Virus record (IMG/VR): IMGVR_UViG_3300003877_000013
Coordinates: 1-20,137 of that record
DNA: 20,137 nt
Strand: one strand, 5' to 3'
Source of the DNA: a virus
Part shown: piece after piece, positions 1-7,459 of the stretch
How positions within the stretch are numbered: position 1 is the first letter of the stretch
Layout: each line of letters starts with the position of its first letter
The notes under the pieces: model-generated
What the model was told of the DNA's origin: nothing
The model's database searches: none
What the model saw: only the letters and a program-made list of their open reading frames with translations
Translations under genes and position numbers: made by a program

Positions 1-30
1 CTCAATCAAATAGTAATGGACAAGCGGAAA

Positions 31-85
31 GTGCTGGCGCTGGCCCCGTGTGTTGCCAGATCCAAATGCCAGCACCCGCCAGCAC
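31..85. repeat. Three GCCAGCAC boxes, two direct and one inverted
   Basis: GCCAGCACC occurs at 68-76 and again at 78-86. The two copies are offset by exactly 10 bp, so they lie on the same helix face. The inverted copy GTGCTGGC is at 31-38; with its next base it forms a 9-bp inverted repeat (31-39 with 77-85). Spacing by one helical turn suits a protein-binding site (regulator, or terminase recognition at a packaging site), but the short GC-rich words could also be chance. Confidence 0.4.
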
Positions 86-150
86 CGCATGACACCAGCC
101 CTGACAGCCTTCACAAGCCTTTCTACAGCTAACCAGCTACCAATGCCTGC

Positions 151-327
151 CTAAGCGTTAGATATCGCCTCACACGGCTTCTCACGCCATAATTGCCTCG
201 CATCCCACCAGCCTGCAGCGTTGTTATTGAGCAACAACCGCCATTGAACCGGCATTCTGTTCAGCTTCACTGCATACCGAGAACGCAACCCATTGATATC
301 GTTATGTTTCTCTGCTTGATTTAACAT
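151..327 (-). CDS. Doubtful small hypothetical protein (58 aa)
   Basis: An open minus-strand frame of 58 codons from ATG at 327 (a GTG at 333 is an alternative). The product has a basic central part and Trp/Asn-rich text (QWRLLLNNNAAGWWDARQLW), which reads more like a protein than most shadow frames. Against it, there is no Shine-Dalgarno sequence next to either start, and the neighbourhood is otherwise non-coding. It points away from the late cluster, so it could be the last or only gene of a divergent module outside the window. No function is recognised. Confidence 0.33.
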   Translation of the reverse strand: MLNQAEKHNDINGLRSRYAVKLNRMPVQWRLLLNNNAAGWWDARQLWREKPCEAISNA

Positions 328-462
328 AATCACATATTATGCGCACTGCTCACCTGCCCTTGTGTTGCCAGCGTGGCATGGGTACGGGGTCACCCCCACC
401 CCCTTGGGCCGAGGAAGCAGCTGCTAGCACCCACAATATATCCAGCAAAATCCAAACGGATG

Positions 463-471
463 TGCTATATT
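463..471 (+). promoter_or_regulatory. Extended -10 promoter candidate for the late gene cluster
   Basis: TGC-TATATT matches an extended -10 element (TGn plus a hexamer two mismatches from TATAAT). No good -35 hexamer is present 17 bp upstream, which extended -10 promoters tolerate. A transcript would start near 478, about 38 nt before the GTG of the first gene. No other promoter of similar quality was found at the head of the run, so this may drive 516-1975 or the whole cluster. A phage-specific polymerase could use quite different signals. Confidence 0.38.
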
Positions 472-515
472 CACAAAAACGCACACATTAGTTAGAAATC
501 TACGGGGCGGGTATC

Positions 516-725
516 GTGGAATCTGTGAAATATGGTAATTTCGCCACAAAATCGGCTTTTGCGGAGTCGTTGGGGGTTAGTCCTAGCACTGTCAGCAAGT
601 GGAAAGGAGAGCTTCCTGGCTATGCCGAGAGGCATCTTGAGCTGTTGTCTGAGATTGATGAATTGAAGTCGGAGTTGGCCAGTTGGCATAAATTTCGAGA
701 TGTTGTTAAGGGGATTGTTGAATGA
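516..725 (+). CDS. Small helix-turn-helix DNA-binding protein (69 aa); possible small terminase or regulator
   Basis: Residues about 8-31 read as a helix-turn-helix of the Cro/XRE kind: FATKSAFAESLGVSPSTVSKW has the usual small residue-turn-GVSPSTVSKW recognition helix. The remainder is an acidic/hydrophobic helix, possibly for dimerisation. The start is GTG with only a weak purine run (ACGGGGCGGG) upstream; no ATG is available. It is the first gene of the late run, and its stop overlaps the next ATG by 4 nt. Small terminase subunits carry an N-terminal HTH and lie upstream of the large subunit, and no other candidate for that role is seen here. At 69 aa it is short for one, so a transcriptional regulator of the late operon is equally possible. 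Confidence 0.7.
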   Translation: MESVKYGNFATKSAFAESLGVSPSTVSKWKGELPGYAERHLELLSEIDELKSELASWHKFRDVVKGIVE

Positions 726-985
726 CTATCATTAAACTTTCTGAGAAAAAGCCTGTTCCTGATGTTATAGAGTTTATAGAGGGTCTTCTTGAGCAAGCGA
801 AGTCTGGCGATCTTGTTGGTATAGCGATAATTGGAGTAATGTCTGATGGATGTAGTGGTAATGGATGGAATAGCATAGAGGAGAATGTGATGAAAGTTCT
901 AGGAGAGATTAGCGTTCTTCAGCGAGACATAATGGACGTGAATGTCGATCTAAGAATTGACCCTGTTACTGGGGATGGATCATGA
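722..985 (+). CDS. Hypothetical phage protein (87 aa)
   Basis: ATGA overlap with the upstream stop and a Shine-Dalgarno AAGGGG about 8 nt before the ATG make this a well supported gene. It ends in another ATGA overlap with the glycosyltransferase, so the three genes should be translationally coupled. The N-terminal half predicts an amphipathic helix (VIEFIEGLLEQAKSGD) followed by a hydrophobic strand (LVGIAIIGVMSDG). The helix plus strand-plus-DG pattern recurs in small unassigned phage proteins. No catalytic motif, signal or membrane segment is seen. Function unknown. Confidence 0.75.
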   Translation: MTIIKLSEKKPVPDVIEFIEGLLEQAKSGDLVGIAIIGVMSDGCSGNGWNSIEENVMKVLGEISVLQRDIMDVNVDLRIDPVTGDGS

Positions 986-1632
986 GCATTTTAATTTGCA
1001 CGCCATGTTATGGTGGTCAGGCCACTGTCCCCTACATGAGGTCTATTCTATCCCTTCAGGAGTCTCTGCTGGCGTCTGAAGTTCCTCATGACTTCCTGTT
1101 CACGTCTAATGAGTCTCTGATCCAGAGGGCCAGGAATACTTCGGTAGCCACTTTCCTCAAGACTGACTATGAAAGTTTGATGTTTATCGATGCCGATATT
1201 GAGTTTTCCGCTGAGGACGTGGCCAAGCTGTGGAATCTTGATGTGCCTGTTGCTGTAGGCGCTTATTCAATGAAGAGACCTGACAAACCTGTCAGTGCGT
1301 GGAAGGATGGTAGGCTAGTTGATCTTGATGAGTTGAGTGGTCTTACTGAGGTAGATTATGCCGGCACTGGCTTCATGCTGATCAAGCGTCAAGTTTTTGT
1401 CGCAATGCAGGCGCAATATCCTGAGCTAGATCATGAAGAAGGTCATGTAGGAAAATGCCATGGTTGGTTTGATTGTCCGATTATTGATGGTATTCAGTTG
1501 AGTGAGGATTACAGTTTCTGCCGAAAATGGACTAAAATGGGCGGTAAGGTCATTCTTGACCCTTCAATTGAATTGGGCCATTGGGGTTCATACAGATACG
1601 GACATGATCCGTTTGGAGAGAAACATGGGTAA
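982..1632 (+). CDS. GT-A fold glycosyltransferase-like protein (216 aa)
   Basis: The N-terminus ILICTPCYGG is the first beta strand and nucleotide-binding loop typical of GT-A glycosyltransferases. The short hydrophobic strand SLMFIDADIEF contains a DxD metal/nucleotide-sugar motif (D70-A-D72). A second half has SEDYSFC (candidate catalytic acidic pair) and the ELGHWG histidine seen near the metal site in family-2-like enzymes. There is no signal peptide or membrane segment, so it would act in the cytoplasm on a soluble acceptor. Gene order (ATGA overlap upstream, 8-nt overlap with a likely virion surface protein downstream) suggests a structural protein as acceptor, though this is inference. 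Sugar donor and linkage cannot be predicted. Confidence 0.82.
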   Translation: MSILICTPCYGGQATVPYMRSILSLQESLLASEVPHDFLFTSNESLIQRARNTSVATFLKTDYESLMFIDADIEFSAEDVAKLWNLDVPVAVGAYSMKRPDKPVSAWKDGRLVDLDELSGLTEVDYAGTGFMLIKRQVFVAMQAQYPELDHEEGHVGKCHGWFDCPIIDGIQLSEDYSFCRKWTKMGGKVILDPSIELGHWGSYRYGHDPFGEKHG

Positions 1633-1975
1633 TGAAGTTGATTTCAATGCTGTTCAGACTCAGGAGCAGCAGGCAGCCAATATTCTGGCTTTGACTGCTG
1701 ATGGCAACATTAAGGGATTCTTCTATGGGTCTGAGACTCACGACTTCGGTTCGCTGGTCGATGGTGCCGGTGAGACCGGATCTCTTACTGTTGTTGGTGT
1801 TGAGCTTGGAGATGCTGTTATTGGTGTCTCGGCTGGTGTAGATATCGTCGACATGACATTTACTGCCTATGTGTCTGCTGCCAACACTGTTGAGTACCGG
1901 ATGCAGAATGAATCTGGCGCGACGGCCGATCTTGCTTCAACGACTATCCGGGTTATTGTTGCTGACCTGACTTAA
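1625..1975 (+). CDS. Small beta-rich phage protein (116 aa), probable head decoration or fibre type
   Basis: The ATG at 1625 is chosen over the longer open frame because GGAGAG (1615-1620) lies 4 nt upstream. The longer frame would run deep inside the glycosyltransferase. The sequence alternates beta strands and Gly/Asp/Ser turns: FGSLVDGAGETGSLTVVGVE, then FTAYVSAANTVEYRMQNESG, ending LASTTIRVIVADLT. This AYVSAANTV-type beta sandwich recurs in short phage proteins coded near head genes, usually unannotated. A role as capsid-surface decoration is inferred from fold-like pattern and location. It overlaps the glycosyltransferase stop by 8 nt, so the two are co-translated. Rich in Thr/Ser, which could carry O-linked sugar. 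Confidence 0.72.
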   Translation: MGNEVDFNAVQTQEQQAANILALTADGNIKGFFYGSETHDFGSLVDGAGETGSLTVVGVELGDAVIGVSAGVDIVDMTFTAYVSAANTVEYRMQNESGATADLASTTIRVIVADLT

Positions 1976-2087
1976 CTTGTTCGTGTTGCTTCCAGGTGTT
2001 TTAGAGTCAGATTACCAAAAGTTCCTCCCGTGCCAAGGACGGCTCTTATATGCGCATGAATGACATTAGAGATTAGAGCCTGAAACT

Positions 2088-3581
2088 GTGGATGTTGCTG
2101 AAGCTGCAAAAGTAGTAGCTAACTATTATAAATACAACAAGATGAAAATTCATCTTCCATATGGGCATCCTGACACTTTAACAACCGGCATTACATGGAA
2201 GGCAAAGAATGAAGGCGGGGTATGGGCAAAGTGGTCAAATAAGCCATGGCAATTAGACTTCCATAATGCAGGTGCAAATCATCGTGAAAGGATGATCATC
2301 TGCGCTAATCGTGTCGGAAAATCGATTTCAGCGGCATACGAAACATCTCTCCACATGACGGGGAATTATCCTGATTGGTGGGAAGGCAAGAGATTCAGTA
2401 AACCTGTTCTAATCTGGACAGGCTCTCCAACAAATGAAACCTCTCGTGATATCGTGCAGAAAGAACTGCTCGGTGGAATATCGAAGGAAGAACTTGGTAC
2501 AGGTTTTCTTCCGCAGAATATGATTATTGGCCGGCCAAAAATGCGGCAAGCCGGTGTTTCAGATGTTGTAGACACATTCAAAGTACGCCATATCTCTGGA
2601 GGGATCTCCACTTGTGTTCTGAAGACCTATGAACAGGGCTGGAGAAAGTGGCAGGGTACGCAGCCTGACGTTGTCTGGCTTGATGAGGAGCCTGAAGACT
2701 TCAAGATTTACACTGAGGCGCTGACTAGACTGCTTACCTCTAAAGGAATAATGATGGTAACTTTCACCCCTTTGCTTGGGCAGACAGATATCGTCCTTCA
2801 CTTTCAGGATTCAAACTCTTCTCAAGTATGGATGGAAACGGCGACGTGGGACGATGCTCCCCATCTGAACCCTGAAGACAAGGCCTCAATGATCGAATCC
2901 TATCCAGATCATGAGGTTCAGGCGCGAACTCAAGGCGTGCCGATGATGGGTGAGGGTAGAATCTTTACGACAAGTGAAGATGAAATAGCTATCGATCCTA
3001 TAGAGATTCCCAGTCACTGGCCTAGGATTTGCGGAATAGATTTCGGTATTGATCATCCGTTTGGCGCTGGATGGGTTGCTTATGACCGCGACACAGATAC
3101 GATATACGTCTATGATTGTTATAGGAAAAAAGGTGAGCTTCCAACCTACCACTCATCTGCTATTAATTCCAGGGGAGACTGGATACCAGTATCATGGCCA
3201 CATGACGGCGTAAACAGGGACAAGGGATCTGAAGTTGGGCGCAGATTGTTTGAGGTCTATAAGACGCATGGGGTGAACATGCTTAGCCGGTCTGCCAGGT
3301 ACAAGAACGATAAAGGCGGGGCTCAACCTCAATGGCCAATCATTGAGGAGATAAAGGAGAGAGAGAGGACTGGTAGATTCAAGGTCTTCAAGACCTGTTC
3401 GATTTATCTTGAAGAGCGACGAAATTACCATGTTAAGGCAAAAGACGGCAAGATAAAGATCGTTGACCGTAGAGATGACACATTAAAAGCTGTTTTCTAT
3501 GCAATAATGATGAAACGCTTTGCCTCTACACAGACAATTCGGACAAATAGGGCTAAAATGGCCCCTATGATGAGGATGTAA
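2088..3581 (+). CDS. terL: Terminase, large subunit (497 aa)
   Basis: This is the packaging motor ATPase and headful/cos nuclease. Walker A is ANRVGKS at residues 73-79, a form frequent in podovirus terminases. Walker B is DVVWLDEEP with D199 and catalytic E200/E201. The coupling motif TFTPLLG follows at 225-231. The RNase H-like nuclease has GIDFG (D318), a WPHDG segment and a C-terminal RRDDTLKAVF (D463/D464), giving the three acidic clusters expected. The N-terminus HLTG/YP..WW-type segment after Walker A (HMTGNYPDWWEG) is also typical. Start is GTG at 2088 with a weak AGAG upstream; the next in-frame ATG (2142) has no better site. A 112-nt gap precedes it. Length is normal for the family and all key residues are present. 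Confidence 0.95.
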   Translation: MDVAEAAKVVANYYKYNKMKIHLPYGHPDTLTTGITWKAKNEGGVWAKWSNKPWQLDFHNAGANHRERMIICANRVGKSISAAYETSLHMTGNYPDWWEGKRFSKPVLIWTGSPTNETSRDIVQKELLGGISKEELGTGFLPQNMIIGRPKMRQAGVSDVVDTFKVRHISGGISTCVLKTYEQGWRKWQGTQPDVVWLDEEPEDFKIYTEALTRLLTSKGIMMVTFTPLLGQTDIVLHFQDSNSSQVWMETATWDDAPHLNPEDKASMIESYPDHEVQARTQGVPMMGEGRIFTTSEDEIAIDPIEIPSHWPRICGIDFGIDHPFGAGWVAYDRDTDTIYVYDCYRKKGELPTYHSSAINSRGDWIPVSWPHDGVNRDKGSEVGRRLFEVYKTHGVNMLSRSARYKNDKGGAQPQWPIIEEIKERERTGRFKVFKTCSIYLEERRNYHVKAKDGKIKIVDRRDDTLKAVFYAIMMKRFASTQTIRTNRAKMAPMMRM

Positions 3582-3582
3582 T

Positions 3583-3921
3583 ATGGATTGGCCTGAATTC
3601 GAGCGGTTTTGCCAGATCAAGGGTCTAAGGCCGGTAAGAAAGGTTGATGACCCAGAAGCGATCATTGGGATTGCTGAAACAGATTGGGAGAATGATCGTC
3701 CTGGTGAATATCCTCTAGGATATTACCAGACTGCTTATGCAGTCGGCGGGCGTAATAGTAAAGGAAAGGTGGATTTCGCCGTCTGGATTGAGTTCGACGC
3801 GCTGCATGACAAGGATGAAGGCTGGACACAAGAAGCAAAGCGTCAAGCAAGAATCAACAAGACATTGAAAGAAGCCAGAACTCTTATAGAGAAATGTGAA
3901 TATGGCAAGACGCATAACTAG
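3583..3921 (+). CDS. Hypothetical protein between terminase and portal (112 aa)
   Basis: Starts one base after the terminase stop with GAGGA at 3572-3576, 6 nt before the ATG, and overlaps the portal start by about 20 nt, so it is firmly part of the operon. The protein is soluble and charged. Its N-terminus (MDWPEFERFCQIKGLRP) looks helical, a central part has strand-like YYQTAYAVGG and DFAVWIEFDAL, and the C-terminus is a Lys/Arg/Glu-rich helix. No motif is recognised. Position suggests a packaging or portal-associated accessory role, but there is no direct evidence. Confidence 0.78.
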   Translation: MDWPEFERFCQIKGLRPVRKVDDPEAIIGIAETDWENDRPGEYPLGYYQTAYAVGGRNSKGKVDFAVWIEFDALHDKDEGWTQEAKRQARINKTLKEARTLIEKCEYGKTHN

Positions 3922-5710
3922 CGATGACTGGAATCACATTTCGTCGTTCATAACAGATGAACTAAAGCGGAGACGTGATCGCAGGAAAGATTTAGACAAG
4001 GCAATCAAGACAATTGATCGTCAGATTGCGATGACTCCAGATATATCTTATAAGCTGGATGCCGATGGCCGTCCTGATATTAACAAGGCATGGATGCCTG
4101 AAACTGAACTCCCTCTGCAAGCCCAGACACTCGAAGTCCTGACGGCAGATGCTCGCAGGCTATTGTCTCCTGATTCAGGCCCTTGGTTCCAGGCTCACGC
4201 CAATGTGACTGACAGTTATCTTGATAGTATTGATCTGACTTCGATGATTTCAGGGGACGAGAATGATGTACCGAGCACGATAAATCAGGATAATGTCGAT
4301 AAGTTGGTAGCCGGTACGCTGGATCATTTTCATTCAAAATATGATTTCTGGGGGAACCTCGACAAGATTAATGCTGAAGCCTTTGCTTATGGAACGGGCA
4401 TAGGTCGAGGGCGAATGGTGAAGCAGACCATTGTTGATCGTGATGGTAAGGCTTCAGAGAAGATGATCCCAGTTCTTGTCCCAAGGAGCCTTAAAAATAC
4501 CTATCTGGATGATAGCCCGGCGGCGGTAATGAATGAGGGAATTTTCATCAATCCTGGAACAATTGAATGTAAATATTACCGACTAAAAGATATTCAGCTT
4601 TCTTCCAGAAAGGGGAATAAAGACCCAAGGAACATGGGTGGAGGCTGGATTCCTTCAAATCTTCAAGGCATTGAAGGTGATAATTCAGGAAACATTCAAG
4701 TTATTGAATATGAAGGTGATTTGGTCGTTCCAAGGAAAACAGGACGACCATTATTCCTTCCGAATGTCCTCATTACCGTTATTGAAGGTAAGAAAGGCAA
4801 AGAGCCAGCGCATAGGGTAATCAGATATAGAGAAAACCCATACGGGTGTACTTATATCGAATTCCCGTATCATTGCGAGAATATTGAATCACCTTATGCA
4901 ACTTCACCTCTAATGAAGGGGATGCCGATTCAGATAGCCGCTGTTGAGGCACTAAATCGCATGTTAATGGCTGCTGCAATTAACACACAGCCACCACTAA
5001 CTTATGATGCTGATGATCCTTATTTTGCCAAAAATGGTGGCCCAAGTTTATATCCTGGGGCATCGATCCCGACAACAGGAGACGTTGATCCTATAATTGT
5101 TGGAGATGCAGGCGCATTATTCTCAATCTATATGGGGCTTCTACAGCAGTATAATGATGTTACTGGAGTAAATGCCCCGCGACTTGGGGCGCAAACTGTC
5201 TCACATACTACTGCTTTTGCAAAGCAGGCAGAGTTATCAAGAGGAACTGTAAGAACGGTAGATTACGTCAAATCTGTATTGAAGAATCCGCTGAAGAGAT
5301 GGCTGGAGATGGAATATAGAATGGGGCGTGATACACTACAATCCACTGATATCTTTATAGAAAGTTATGGAGCATTCGTTACTGTTTCAAAAGAAACATT
5401 GCCAGAAAATGTTTTCTTTATTGCTCATGGCTCTGGCGGGCCTTCAGAAGAAGAAGCAATTAGAAGCGCCAGAATGTCGTCGCTGCAACTTGCTTTGCAG
5501 ATTGATCAGATCAATACTCAATATCAAGCGCAAGGCATTAAACCTTCAATCGATATGGAAGCAGCGATGGAGCAGACTCTGAGAGAGGGGAAATGGACAG
5601 ATGTTGATATTATCCTCAAACGACAAGATGCTGTTGAGGGAGTTACAGCGGAACCCGCAATGGGCCAGCTTCCTGGAATCATTACGCAGGGACCGGAAGG
5701 TGCGCTATAG
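3902..5710 (+). CDS. Portal (head-to-tail connector) protein (602 aa)
   Basis: This protein would form the dodecameric ring through which DNA enters and leaves. It is assigned from size, position directly after terminase and before scaffold and capsid, and sequence character. The N-terminal helix is Arg/Lys-rich (ELKRRRDRRKDLDKAI). An acidic/aromatic region around MPETELPLQAQTLEVL and DARRLLSPDSGPWF is typical of podovirus portals. A Gly/Pro-rich wing region (GNKDPRNMGGGWIPS) and a long C-terminal helical part with Gln-rich text follow. GAGA at 3889-3892 lies 9 nt before ATG 3902; a GTG at 3896 would give two more residues but a poorer spacing. Its last 110 nt are shared with the next gene in another frame. 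Confidence 0.88.
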   Translation: MARRITSDDWNHISSFITDELKRRRDRRKDLDKAIKTIDRQIAMTPDISYKLDADGRPDINKAWMPETELPLQAQTLEVLTADARRLLSPDSGPWFQAHANVTDSYLDSIDLTSMISGDENDVPSTINQDNVDKLVAGTLDHFHSKYDFWGNLDKINAEAFAYGTGIGRGRMVKQTIVDRDGKASEKMIPVLVPRSLKNTYLDDSPAAVMNEGIFINPGTIECKYYRLKDIQLSSRKGNKDPRNMGGGWIPSNLQGIEGDNSGNIQVIEYEGDLVVPRKTGRPLFLPNVLITVIEGKKGKEPAHRVIRYRENPYGCTYIEFPYHCENIESPYATSPLMKGMPIQIAAVEALNRMLMAAAINTQPPLTYDADDPYFAKNGGPSLYPGASIPTTGDVDPIIVGDAGALFSIYMGLLQQYNDVTGVNAPRLGAQTVSHTTAFAKQAELSRGTVRTVDYVKSVLKNPLKRWLEMEYRMGRDTLQSTDIFIESYGAFVTVSKETLPENVFFIAHGSGGPSEEEAIRSARMSSLQLALQIDQINTQYQAQGIKPSIDMEAAMEQTLREGKWTDVDIILKRQDAVEGVTAEPAMGQLPGIITQGPEGAL

Positions 5711-5816
5711 AAAGGGTGATGGTGATACAAAAGTCCATGACTGGGCTTATGAGAGTGGTCGTTTAGATGAAAACGATGAAATTATAAATATTCTTGAAGG
5801 AGAATATGATGAGTGA
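5601..5816 (+). CDS. Small hypothetical protein overlapping the portal 3' end (71 aa)
   Basis: This gene begins inside the portal frame; AGGGG at 5586-5590 precedes ATG 5601 by 10 nt, and ATG 5628 is an alternative. It ends 3-6 nt into the scaffold gene. The C-terminal half (HDWAYESGRLDENDEIINIL) fits a pattern I associate with short proteins coded just after portals in podovirus-like phages: an aromatic-rich segment with a SGR/SGK turn and an acidic amphipathic helix. The N-terminus LLRELQRNPQWASFLESL is helical. A minor head-assembly role is plausible but unproven. The first 110 nt are dual-coding, so the gene could be shorter than listed. Confidence 0.65.
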   Translation: MLILSSNDKMLLRELQRNPQWASFLESLRRDRKVRYRKGDGDTKVHDWAYESGRLDENDEIINILEGEYDE

Positions 5817-6360
5817 AGAGCAAGCCGTGGTCTCCGAGGATGCAGTGGCAGAGCCGACTGTTGACAATGGTGACGCACAGGATCTGGATTCTCTCCTGAG
5901 TGAGTTTGAATCCGAAACTGAAACGCAGGCTAATCAAGCACAGCCTGCTGGTGAACAGCAATCTTCTGATGATTACGCCGAGAGGATTAAGGCCCTCGAA
6001 ACGCGTATTGAGCAGGAAGAATACCAATCTGATATGTCCAATGTGGTCAAAGAGATTCGTGGCGAATCAGATTTCGATGACGATTTTATGGAGGCATGGA
6101 TAGATACGCAGGCCCGTAAAGATGAGCGACTTCGTGTTGCTTGGGCTAATCGCAAGTCAAATCCACAGGCTTTCAATAAGGTAATCAAGTCATTGGGATC
6201 TAAGTTCCGTGATAAGTATACGAATCCGATTGTAGAAGACACATCAGCCATGGTTAACGCTGTTCGTAATGCGTCTAATCAAGCGCCTGCTACAGAAATG
6301 CCTAACCTGAATCAAATGAGCGATGCCGAATTCGCCAGATTCAAGGCAGGACTAAAGTAG
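5809..6360 (+). CDS. Capsid assembly scaffolding protein (183 aa)
   Basis: The ATG at 5809 is taken because AAGGAG (5797-5802) ends 6 nt before it; a second ATG at 5806 and a TTG at 5794 are less well placed. The product has the character of a scaffold: a very acidic, low-complexity N-terminal third rich in Glu, Asp, Ser and Gln; a charged coiled-coil-like middle (AERIKALETRIEQEEYQSD); a basic segment (RVAWANRKSN); and a short helical C-terminus (SDAEFARFKAGLK) that in this class docks to the capsid shell. It lies directly before the capsid gene. It would be lost or degraded during maturation. No protease is seen nearby. Confidence 0.82.
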   Translation: MSEEQAVVSEDAVAEPTVDNGDAQDLDSLLSEFESETETQANQAQPAGEQQSSDDYAERIKALETRIEQEEYQSDMSNVVKEIRGESDFDDDFMEAWIDTQARKDERLRVAWANRKSNPQAFNKVIKSLGSKFRDKYTNPIVEDTSAMVNAVRNASNQAPATEMPNLNQMSDAEFARFKAGLK

Positions 6361-6374
6361 GCAAGGAGTAAATC

Positions 6375-7448
6375 ATGGCTTTAACTGTCTCTGATACCAC
6401 GAACCTTACCAAGCCGGTAAACGTGATATTTCAACAGACCCTTCTGCGGAACGCCAAGGTTCGTGCCCCATATTTTATTGGCACGATGCCTGGCGAACTT
6501 CAGAAGAATCGAGGATCTGCAACGGTAAGTTGGCGGCGGATTGAAAACCTCACTCCGTCCACTACAGCCATTGCAGAGTTGACTGGTACTGCATCGTATA
6601 TGCAGGGCCGTAGTTCTGCTGCATTGTCGGTAACTGACTACACTGCGACTGTCTCCAAGTATGGCAATTTTGTCATTCTTAATGAAGAAGCTGAGTTGTT
6701 CAACTTCAATGGACAGATGGACAAGATCATGGAAGTTATCGGCATTAATGCTGGTCAGTCTGTGAATCGTCTCCAGCGTGATATTGCTGAAGACAATCTG
6801 ACGCTTGTCTATGCAGGTGGAGCAGCTAATGATGCGGCTGTTAGCTCGAAGATCACCAAGTCTTCAATTCGTAGTGTCCTCAATACTCTGGATAAAAACA
6901 GCGCTACGACCTTCATGCCGATGACCAATGGAAGCTCGAATGTCGGTACTACGCCGATTCTTCCTGCTTTTTGGGGACTGACCCATCCTGATGTTGCTGT
7001 TGATATCACTGATTTGGCTGGTTTCAAGAGTGTTGAAACCTACGCTGGACAGACTGCAACAGCGCCAGGTGAGTTCGGCACGTTGACTGTCGCAGGAAAG
7101 GGCGTAAGGTTCATTTCCAGTGAAGATGCGAGCGTTGATGCTGATTCTGGCGTTAGTATCGGCTCTACTGGTTTGAACGGTACTACTAACGTCGATCTAT
7201 ACACCACTGTGATCTATGGTCGTGATTGTCTCGGTTCTGTCGGATTCGGTGAATCGTATGGTGACGGCATCTTTACTGCTGGTGATGAGCTTGGCCCTGT
7301 CGAACTCATCGTCAAGGGTTTGGGTTCTGGTGGTACTTCCGATCCTTACAATGAAATCTCTACGATTGCATGGAAGGCTTGGCATACTGGCCAGCTCCTC
7401 AATGCTAACTGGGGTCGTGGCATCCGCTCTGGTGCAACGAGTCTGTAA
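6375..7448 (+). CDS. Major capsid protein, N4-gp56-like (357 aa)
   Basis: AAGGAG at 6363-6368 is 6 nt before the ATG. The text matches the N4-gp56 family of HK97-fold capsid proteins: an early strand GSATVSWRRIENLTPSTTAI followed by ELTG (family form: strand, RR.E.L...T.pL.EG), then TVSKYGNFVILNEEAEL (family form: QYG.y..vsd), and a later WGLTHPDVAVDI loop. The central part is helical (INAGQSVNRLQRDIAEDN). The C-terminus ISTIAWKAWHTGQLLN resembles the family's final strand/helix. No membrane or signal sequence. It lies between scaffold and connector genes and is followed by a strong hairpin, which could help set its high expression. Confidence 0.9.
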   Translation: MALTVSDTTNLTKPVNVIFQQTLLRNAKVRAPYFIGTMPGELQKNRGSATVSWRRIENLTPSTTAIAELTGTASYMQGRSSAALSVTDYTATVSKYGNFVILNEEAELFNFNGQMDKIMEVIGINAGQSVNRLQRDIAEDNLTLVYAGGAANDAAVSSKITKSSIRSVLNTLDKNSATTFMPMTNGSSNVGTTPILPAFWGLTHPDVAVDITDLAGFKSVETYAGQTATAPGEFGTLTVAGKGVRFISSEDASVDADSGVSIGSTGLNGTTNVDLYTTVIYGRDCLGSVGFGESYGDGIFTAGDELGPVELIVKGLGSGGTSDPYNEISTIAWKAWHTGQLLNANWGRGIRSGATSL

Positions 7449-7459
7449 ATAACCAAACA

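Larger units (their letters stand above)
1..515. other. Leading region without a + strand gene; regulatory or packaging-site candidate
   Basis: No convincing + strand coding sequence is present here. The region is richer in G+C than the genes that follow and contains repeated GCCAGCAC-type boxes (31-85), a 5-bp hairpin TGCCA-gcg-TGGCA near 364-377, a C-rich run around 390-405, and an AT-rich stretch (430-490) with a promoter-like sequence just before the late gene cluster. A doubtful minus-strand ORF (151-327) lies inside. A non-coding stretch ahead of terminase genes is a common place for a pac or cos site and for the late promoter, but no cos or pac sequence can be recognised by eye. Confidence 0.5.

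Noticed and set aside
387-400. GGGG-TCA-CCCC hairpin as a terminator
   Set aside because: 4-bp stem without a T tract; more likely chance in a GC-rich stretch.
492-689. Antisense open frame across the HTH gene
   Set aside because: Shadow of a well supported + strand gene, with no ribosome site.
1502-1624. Upstream extension of the 116-aa decoration-like protein
   Set aside because: It lies inside the glycosyltransferase in another frame and has no ribosome site, whereas ATG 1625 has GGAGAG upstream.
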